Shown here piece after piece: positions 32,096-36,212 of a stretch of DNA of 36,212 nucleotides; position 1 is the first letter of the stretch, and each line of letters opens with the position of its first letter. The stretch is from Streptomyces sabulosicollis. Lineage in GTDB: Bacteria > Actinomycetota > Actinomycetes > Streptomycetales > Streptomycetaceae. The stretch lies in the NCBI RefSeq assembly GCF_016103465.1, contig NZ_JAEEAP010000042.1, forward strand, positions 1 through 36,212, written 5' to 3'. Made by a program: the position numbers and the translations under genes. A model generated the notes under the pieces. The model made no database searches. It was not told the DNA's origin and saw only the letters and a program-made list of their open reading frames with translations.

Positions 32096-33700
32096 GCAGC
32101 CGCCCAGGAAGGTGCCCTCCAGGGAGCGGTAGCCGTGCACTCCCCCGCCGCCGAAGCCCGCCGCCTCCCCGGCCGCGTAGACACCGGGCAGCGGTTCGCC
32201 GCCCTCGGTCAGGACGCGGGAGGAGAGGTCCGTCTCGAGACCGCCGAGCGTCTTGCGGGTCAGGATGTGCAGCCGCACGGCGATCAGCGGACCCGCCTTG
32301 GGGTCGAGGATGCGGTGCGGGGCGGCGGTGCGGATGAGGCGGTCTGCGATGTACTTACGGGTCCCGCGCAGGGCGGTGACCTGGAGGTCCTTGGTGTAGG
32401 GGTTGGCGATCTCGCGGTCCCGCGCGACGATCTCCCGCCGCAGTTCTGCCTCGTCGATGAGCGGCTCCTCGGTGAGCTCGTTCATCCGCCGGACCAGCGC
32501 CGGCAGCGACCGCTCCACGATGAAGTCCGCGCCGTGGTCCATGAACGCCTGGACCGGTCCCGGCGCCCCGGCCCGCCCGCGGCCGATCACATCACGGACG
32601 CTCTTGCCGGTGAGGTCCGGGTTCTGCTCGGAGCCGGAGAGCGCGAACTCCTTCTCGATGATCTTCCGGGTGAGCACGAACCAGGTGTAGTCGTAGCCGG
32701 TCCGCATGATGTGCTCGAGCGTGCCGAGGGTGTCGAAGCCGGGGAACAGCGGCACCGGCAACCGCTTGCCGCGGGCGTCGAACCACAGGGAGGACGGGCC
32801 GGGAAGGATGCGGATGCCGTGCCGGGGCCAGATGGGGTTCCAGTTCTCGATGCCCTCGGTGTAGTGCCACATCCGGTCGCGGTTGATGATGCGGCCGCCG
32901 GCCTCCTCGGCGATGCCGAGCATCCGGCCGTCCACATGGGCCGGGACCCCGGAGATCATCCGCTCGGGCGGGGAGCCGAGCCGCTCGGGCCAGTTGGCGC
33001 GGACGAGGTCGTGGTTGCCGCCGATGCCGCCGGAGGTGATGATCACGGCTTGGGCGCGCAGTTCGAAGGCGCCGGTGACCTGGCGGCCGCTGGGGGTGCC
33101 GCGCTCGGCCCGGCTGGGCTCCAGGACGTCGCCGGTGACGGTGTCGACCGTGCCCGCGCTGCGGGCCAGCCCCGTCACCCGGTGCCGGAAGCGCAGCTCG
33201 ACCAGGCCGCGGGCGGCCGCCGCCCGCACCCGCCGCTCGAAGGGGGCGACGACGCCGGGGCCGGTGCCCCAGGTGATGTGGAAGCGGGGCACGGAGTTGC
33301 CGTGCCCGGTCGCGTCGTAGCCGCCGCGCTCGGCCCAGCCGACGAGCGGGAACAGCCGCAGCCCCTGGGCGTGCAGCCAGGACCGCTTCTCGCCCGCCGC
33401 GAAGTCCACGTACGCCTCGGCCCAGCGGCGCGGCCAGTGGTCCTCCTCGCGGTCGAACCCGGCCGTGCCCAGCCAGTCCTGCCAGGCGAGTTCGCGGCTG
33501 TCGCGGATGCGCAGGCGGCGCTGCTCGGGCGAGTCGACGAGGAAGAGCCCGCCGAAGGACCAGTGGGCCTGGCCGCCGAGCGACTGCTCGGGCTCCTGGT
33601 CGAGCAGGATCACCTTGCGGCCGGCGTCGGCCAGTTCGGCGGTGGCCGCGAGGCCCGCGAGCCCCGCGCCGACCACGATCACGTCCGCGTCGTACGCCAT
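32045..33700 (-). CDS. FAD-binding dehydrogenase (fumarate reductase / ketosteroid dehydrogenase-like)
   Basis: A 551-residue flavoprotein. The N-terminal dinucleotide motif VIVVGAGLAGLAATAELADA with the acidic LLDQEPEQSLGGQAHWSFGG is followed by a conserved flavin/active-site domain (GPSSLWFDARGKRLPVPLFP; WFVLTRKIIEKEFAL) and ends with PGVYAAGEAAGFGGGGVHGY plus a third FAD contact. This group is distantly related to 3-ketosteroid delta-1 dehydrogenases and fumarate reductases; most members are of unknown substrate. The ATG at 33700 follows a leader able to form alternative hairpins. The final 18 codons lie in the tandemly copied 55-nt unit. Confidence 0.92.
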   Translation of the reverse strand: MAYDADVIVVGAGLAGLAATAELADAGRKVILLDQEPEQSLGGQAHWSFGGLFLVDSPEQRRLRIRDSRELAWQDWLGTAGFDREEDHWPRRWAEAYVDFAAGEKRSWLHAQGLRLFPLVGWAERGGYDATGHGNSVPRFHITWGTGPGVVAPFERRVRAAAARGLVELRFRHRVTGLARSAGTVDTVTGDVLEPSRAERGTPSGRQVTGAFELRAQAVIITSGGIGGNHDLVRANWPERLGSPPERMISGVPAHVDGRMLGIAEEAGGRIINRDRMWHYTEGIENWNPIWPRHGIRILPGPSSLWFDARGKRLPVPLFPGFDTLGTLEHIMRTGYDYTWFVLTRKIIEKEFALSGSEQNPDLTGKSVRDVIGRGRAGAPGPVQAFMDHGADFIVERSLPALVRRMNELTEEPLIDEAELRREIVARDREIANPYTKDLQVTALRGTRKYIADRLIRTAAPHRILDPKAGPLIAVRLHILTRKTLGGLETDLSSRVLTEGGEPLPGVYAAGEAAGFGGGGVHGYRSLEGTFLGGCLFSGRTAGRAAAEAVG

Positions 33701-33722
33701 GGTGTGGTGTCCCGTTCTCGTG

Positions 33723-33760
33723 AGCCCGCCGACACCCGTCGGCGGGCTGCCGACGGTGTC
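33723..33760 (-). promoter_or_regulatory. Alternative leader hairpins upstream of the flavin dehydrogenase
   Basis: Two overlapping, mutually exclusive stems are visible. One pairs AGCCCGCCGAC with GTCGGCGGGCT (33723-33733 and 33738-33748, 11 bp, 4-nt loop). The other pairs the GACACC(C)GTCGGC stretch 33731-33743 with GCCGACGGTGTC (33749-33760) with one bulge. They end 23 nt before the start codon, so the RNA could switch between them, or the DNA could be a nested operator. Confidence 0.45.
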
Positions 33761-33943
33761 ATGACCGCGATCCTGCCTACCGGCCAGTACGGCGTCAACC
33801 CGGGGCATGGGAGCGGTTCCCGGCCGGTTCCGGACCCGTGCCGAACGGTCAACTCGCCCGGCCCAACCTGGGCGTGGAACAAAAGGTCACATTCGTTCAC
33901 CGACATTGGACAGGGTTCGGCCAACCGGGCATCATCATCGACC

Positions 33944-34723
33944 ATGGCTGACCGCTCCGTTGAGCACGAAGGGCACTCAGGGCCGATGCCCGACCTCGAA
34001 CGTCGCGTGGTGAACCCGACGCTCGTCACGCCCGGCCCACAGCCCCTCGAAGCCGGGCCGCCCGCGGACGAGGCACAGGTGCTCCGCGGCGAGGTGATCG
34101 GGCCCCGGCACGCCCGCCGCCGCCCGGTGGACAACCGGCGCAAGGCGGCCGCCGGGGCGATCCTGCTGTCGGCCACCGGCGCGGCCACCGCGCTCTTCAT
34201 GCTCATGGGCAAGGACGCCCGTCAGGCGACGGCCGCCTCCGGGCACGACAGCTCGACGGCCGTGCCGGACGAGCCGGAGGGCCATGCCGTCGCGTACGCC
34301 GAGGCGGCGAAGGGCGAGACCCCGCTGCGCGGCGCGCGCGCCGAGAAGCCCAAGCCGCGGCCGCCGGCCACCGCACAGCCGACGGCACAGGCCCCGGCGG
34401 GCGGCTCCGCGCCGGACAAGCCCACGACGCCGTCGTCCGGCAAGGACCGCTCCACCCCCTCGTGGCCGGGCTGGTCGTCCCGGGGGCCGGGGCAGTACGA
34501 CGACTGGCAGGACGCGGTGGAGGCGTTCGACCGCTGGGCCGAGCAGCAGGCGAGGCAGCGCGGCCAGGACGGCGGCTCCGGACCGTACGGACCGGGTCAG
34601 GGCCAGGACGGCGGCTACGGCGGCGGGTACGGGGACGGCTACGGCGGCGGGTACGGAGACGGCTACGGCGGCGGCTATGGGGGCGAGTACGGCGGCAGCT
34701 ACGGCGGAGGCCACCGGCGCTGA
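33944..34723 (+). CDS. Single-pass membrane protein with Gly/Tyr-rich extracellular tail
   Basis: A 259-residue protein of unknown function. Residues 1-65 are charged and cytoplasmic (RRRPVDNRRKAA just before the membrane), followed by one helix (AGAILLSATGAATALFMLMG) and an extracellular part that is Pro/Ala/Thr-rich, then has the short segment QYDDWQDAVEAFDRWAEQQA, and ends in repeats of GGYGDGYG/GGYGGGYG. Gly-Tyr repeats often give sticky or flexible wall-associated tails. No Shine-Dalgarno sequence stands out at 33944; another ATG at 33986 is possible. It is divergent from the flavin dehydrogenase. Confidence 0.8.
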   Translation: MADRSVEHEGHSGPMPDLERRVVNPTLVTPGPQPLEAGPPADEAQVLRGEVIGPRHARRRPVDNRRKAAAGAILLSATGAATALFMLMGKDARQATAASGHDSSTAVPDEPEGHAVAYAEAAKGETPLRGARAEKPKPRPPATAQPTAQAPAGGSAPDKPTTPSSGKDRSTPSWPGWSSRGPGQYDDWQDAVEAFDRWAEQQARQRGQDGGSGPYGPGQGQDGGYGGGYGDGYGGGYGDGYGGGYGGEYGGSYGGGHRR

Positions 34724-34752
34724 CCGCACCCCCGATCTGCTTGTATGGCGGT

Positions 34753-35289
34753 ATGCCTGATCAGGAACCGCTTTCCGCCGACGAACTGCTCGACATCGTG
34801 GACGAGCGGGACCGCGTGGTGGGCCAGGCCCGACGCGGTGACGCCATGGCCCACCGGCTCCGGCACCGCTGCGTCTTCATCCAGGCGCGGGACGCCCAGG
34901 GCCGGATCTTCGTCCACCGCCGCACCGCCGAGAAGCTGGTCTTCCCGTCGCTGTACGACATGTTCGTCGGCGGGGTCGTCGGCGCGGGCGAGGGCTACGA
35001 CGCGGCGGCGCTGCGCGAGGCGGAGGAGGAGCTGGGGGTGCGGGGGCTGCCCGCGCCCGTACCGCTGTTCTCGTTCCTCTACGAGACGACCGAGCACACG
35101 TGGTGGAGCCGCGTCTACGAGGTGCGCTGCGAGCTGCCGGTCGATCCGCAGGCCGAGGAGGTCGCCTGGCACGCCTTCCTCACCGAGGAGGAGCTGACGC
35201 GGCGGCTGCCGGAGTGGGAGTGGGTGCCGGACGGGTGGGAGGCGTACCGGCGGCTGGTGGAGTGGCGCCGTGAGAAGGTCGAGAAGTGA
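34753..35289 (+). CDS. Nudix hydrolase
   Basis: A 178-residue Nudix enzyme. The full signature Gx5Ex7REUxEExGU is seen as G-VVGAG-E-GYDAAAL-REAEEELGV. The N-terminal segment ELLDIVDERDRVVGQARRGD and CVFIQARDAQGRIFVHRRTA match the isopentenyl-diphosphate-isomerase-like / YfcD group of Nudix proteins. These cleave nucleoside diphosphates linked to another moiety; the substrate cannot be read here. Its stop overlaps the next GTG (GTGA at 35286-35289), so it is coupled with the DUF202 genes. Confidence 0.92.
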   Translation: MPDQEPLSADELLDIVDERDRVVGQARRGDAMAHRLRHRCVFIQARDAQGRIFVHRRTAEKLVFPSLYDMFVGGVVGAGEGYDAAALREAEEELGVRGLPAPVPLFSFLYETTEHTWWSRVYEVRCELPVDPQAEEVAWHAFLTEEELTRRLPEWEWVPDGWEAYRRLVEWRREKVEK

Positions 35290-35735
35290 GCGAACCGTCC
35301 CCCTCCGGCCCCTCGGAGCCCGCCCGGCGCGCCGAGCCACGTGGCGACGGCCGCCCCTCAGCGGTCTCGGACGTACGGCTGTGGTTCGCGCCCGAGCGGC
35401 TACGGGAGGAGGGGAACACCCCGGACTACCGCTTCTCGCTCGCCAACGAACGGACGTTCCTGGCCTGGCTGCGTACGGCGATGGCACTGGTGGGCGGCGG
35501 GTTCGCGGTCGACCAGTTCCTGCCGGAGACGGCCCGCCCACTGCGGCTCGCGCTCGCGCTCACGCTGCTGGCGGGCGGCGCGCTGTGCGCCCTGCGGGCG
35601 ATCAGCCACTGGGTGCGCTGCGAGCGGGCCATGCGGCGCGGCGAGGACCTGCCGGCGTCCCGCTTCCCGATCGTGCTGGGGCTCGCGGTGGCGGTGGTCG
35701 CCCTGCTGATGGTGATCGTCGCCGCCTTCGGGTGA
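35286..35735 (+). CDS. DUF202 (YidH-type) membrane protein
   Basis: A 149-residue protein with a polar N-terminus and a DUF202 domain: RFSLANERTFLAWLRTAMAL, then two further hydrophobic segments (LRLALALTLLAGGALCALRA; FPIVLGLAVAVVALLMVIVA). The NERTFLAWLRT motif is diagnostic. The function of the family is unknown. It is coupled to the Nudix gene by a 4-nt overlap, and a second, shorter DUF202 protein follows after 27 nt; such pairs are common in actinobacteria. Confidence 0.93.
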   Translation: MSEPSPSGPSEPARRAEPRGDGRPSAVSDVRLWFAPERLREEGNTPDYRFSLANERTFLAWLRTAMALVGGGFAVDQFLPETARPLRLALALTLLAGGALCALRAISHWVRCERAMRRGEDLPASRFPIVLGLAVAVVALLMVIVAAFG

Positions 35736-35762
35736 GGCGGGTGAGTCGGGAGGTGTGAGGCG

Positions 35763-36147
35763 ATGCCGGAGGGGAAGAGGCCGGACGGACCGCGAACGCG
35801 GGACCGGGACCGGGACCGGGACCGGGACCGGGACCGGGACCGGGACCGGGACCGGGACCCCGGCCTCCAGCCGGAGCGGACGCGGCTCGCGTGGCGGCGT
35901 ACGACGCTGGCGTGCGCGGTGGCCGCCTCGCTTGCGGGCCGGCAGACGCTGCACAGCGGTATCGACCCGGTCTCGCTCGTGGTCCTGGCCCTGGTGGTGC
36001 TGGTCTGGCTGGCCTTCCTGGCCCTGGCCCACCACCGCATCCGGGCCATGCACGCGCCCCGGCCGCCCGCCCTGTCCCCGCGGGCGGCCGCGGCCGCGGT
36101 CGCCTGCGCGGTCGCCCTGGCGGCGCTGGGGGCGGCGACGCTGCGGT
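35763..36147 (+). CDS. DUF202 membrane protein with Arg-Asp repeats (truncated by contig end)
   Basis: The second DUF202 protein, about 128 codons present. MPEGKRPDGPRT leads into about ten Arg-Asp pairs encoded by a hexanucleotide repeat, then the DUF202 motif ERTRLAWRRTTLACAVAASL and two more hydrophobic segments (VSLVVLALVVLVWLAFLALA; AAAAAVACAVALAALGAATL). The reading frame enters adapter sequence at 36148, so the real C-terminus is missing, probably by only a few residues. The start ATG has no strong upstream box (GGGAGG at 35749-35754 is the nearest). Confidence 0.85.
35800..35859 (+). repeat. Hexanucleotide (ggaccg) microsatellite inside a coding region
   Basis: About ten copies of ggaccg in tandem, in frame, encode alternating Arg-Asp. 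Being a multiple of three, changes in copy number would lengthen or shorten the protein without a frameshift. Confidence 0.95.
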
Positions 36148-36212
36148 CTGTCTCTAATACACATCTGACGCTGCCGACGACTAGTCGAGTGGTGAGGCCG
36201 GGGGTCCGCGCC
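36148..36212 (+). other. Illumina Nextera adapter contamination at contig end
   Basis: From 36148 the sequence reads as the Nextera transposase end (ctgtctctAatacacatc, then tgacgctgccgacga) with one base change, followed by ctagtcga, the reverse complement of a Nextera i5 index (TCGACTAG), and then a corrupted version of the P5 adapter. This is library adapter, not genome. Any protein read across it is an artefact. Confidence 0.93.

Overview
The window is about 36 kb of very GC-rich actinobacterial DNA. Its codon use (almost every third position G or C), GTG/TTG starts, ATGA/GTGA start-stop overlaps and gene content all point to Streptomyces or a very close relative; I cannot name the species. 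The last 65 bases are Illumina Nextera adapter, so this is the end of a draft contig and the final gene is cut by it.

Layout. (1) 152-236 is tRNA-Leu(GAG). A decayed reverse-strand integrase tail runs into it, and a broken TPR-protein gene lies beyond (429-1835): the scar of a lost integrated element. (2) 2286-6934 is a K+ uptake operon: a 27-residue membrane peptide followed by kdpF, kdpA, kdpB and kdpC, without kdpDE. It is closed by a perfect 19-bp hairpin and a block of 23-nt repeats. (3) 7108-8650 (minus) is a three-gene ECF sigma factor operon with no recognisable anti-sigma factor. A repeat-rich intergenic stretch follows. (4) 9329-10978 is a MmyB-type regulator divergent from a short-chain dehydrogenase, with a palindrome between them.

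(5) 11010-18522 is the most interesting region. A CDP-alcohol phosphotransferase diverges from an operon of MDR dehydrogenase, zinc-less PTPS (T-fold) homologue, GT4 glycosyltransferase, methyltransferase and UPF0104 membrane protein. Facing it are a RibD-type reductase and a creatininase-family hydrolase, and beyond them a GTP cyclohydrolase II carrying Met at the switch position that makes the enzyme stop at the formylated pyrimidine FAPy. Cyclohydrolase + creatininase-family deformylase + RibD-type reductase matches, function for function, the archaeal ArfA/ArfB/ArfC route. The rest suggests that a GTP-derived pyrimidine or pterin-like compound is glycosylated, methylated and perhaps membrane-attached or exported.

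(6) 18703-22324 is a three-subunit molybdenum hydroxylase of the PaoABC type, followed by a frameshifted NmrA-like gene and a decayed conserved gene. (7) 23719-25623 is an NmrA-like oxidoreductase divergent from an AraC regulator. (8) 25713-30199 holds a GT4 glycosyltransferase, a cellulose-synthase-like GT2 enzyme and a convergent GH6 lipoprotein, suggesting a surface beta-glucan. (9) 30357-33700 (minus) is a sulfite-oxidase-fold molybdoprotein with a cytochrome b partner, then a flavin dehydrogenase whose 3' end has been tandemly triplicated. (10) 33944-36147 is a Gly/Tyr-rich single-pass membrane protein, a Nudix hydrolase and two DUF202 membrane proteins, the second truncated by the adapter.
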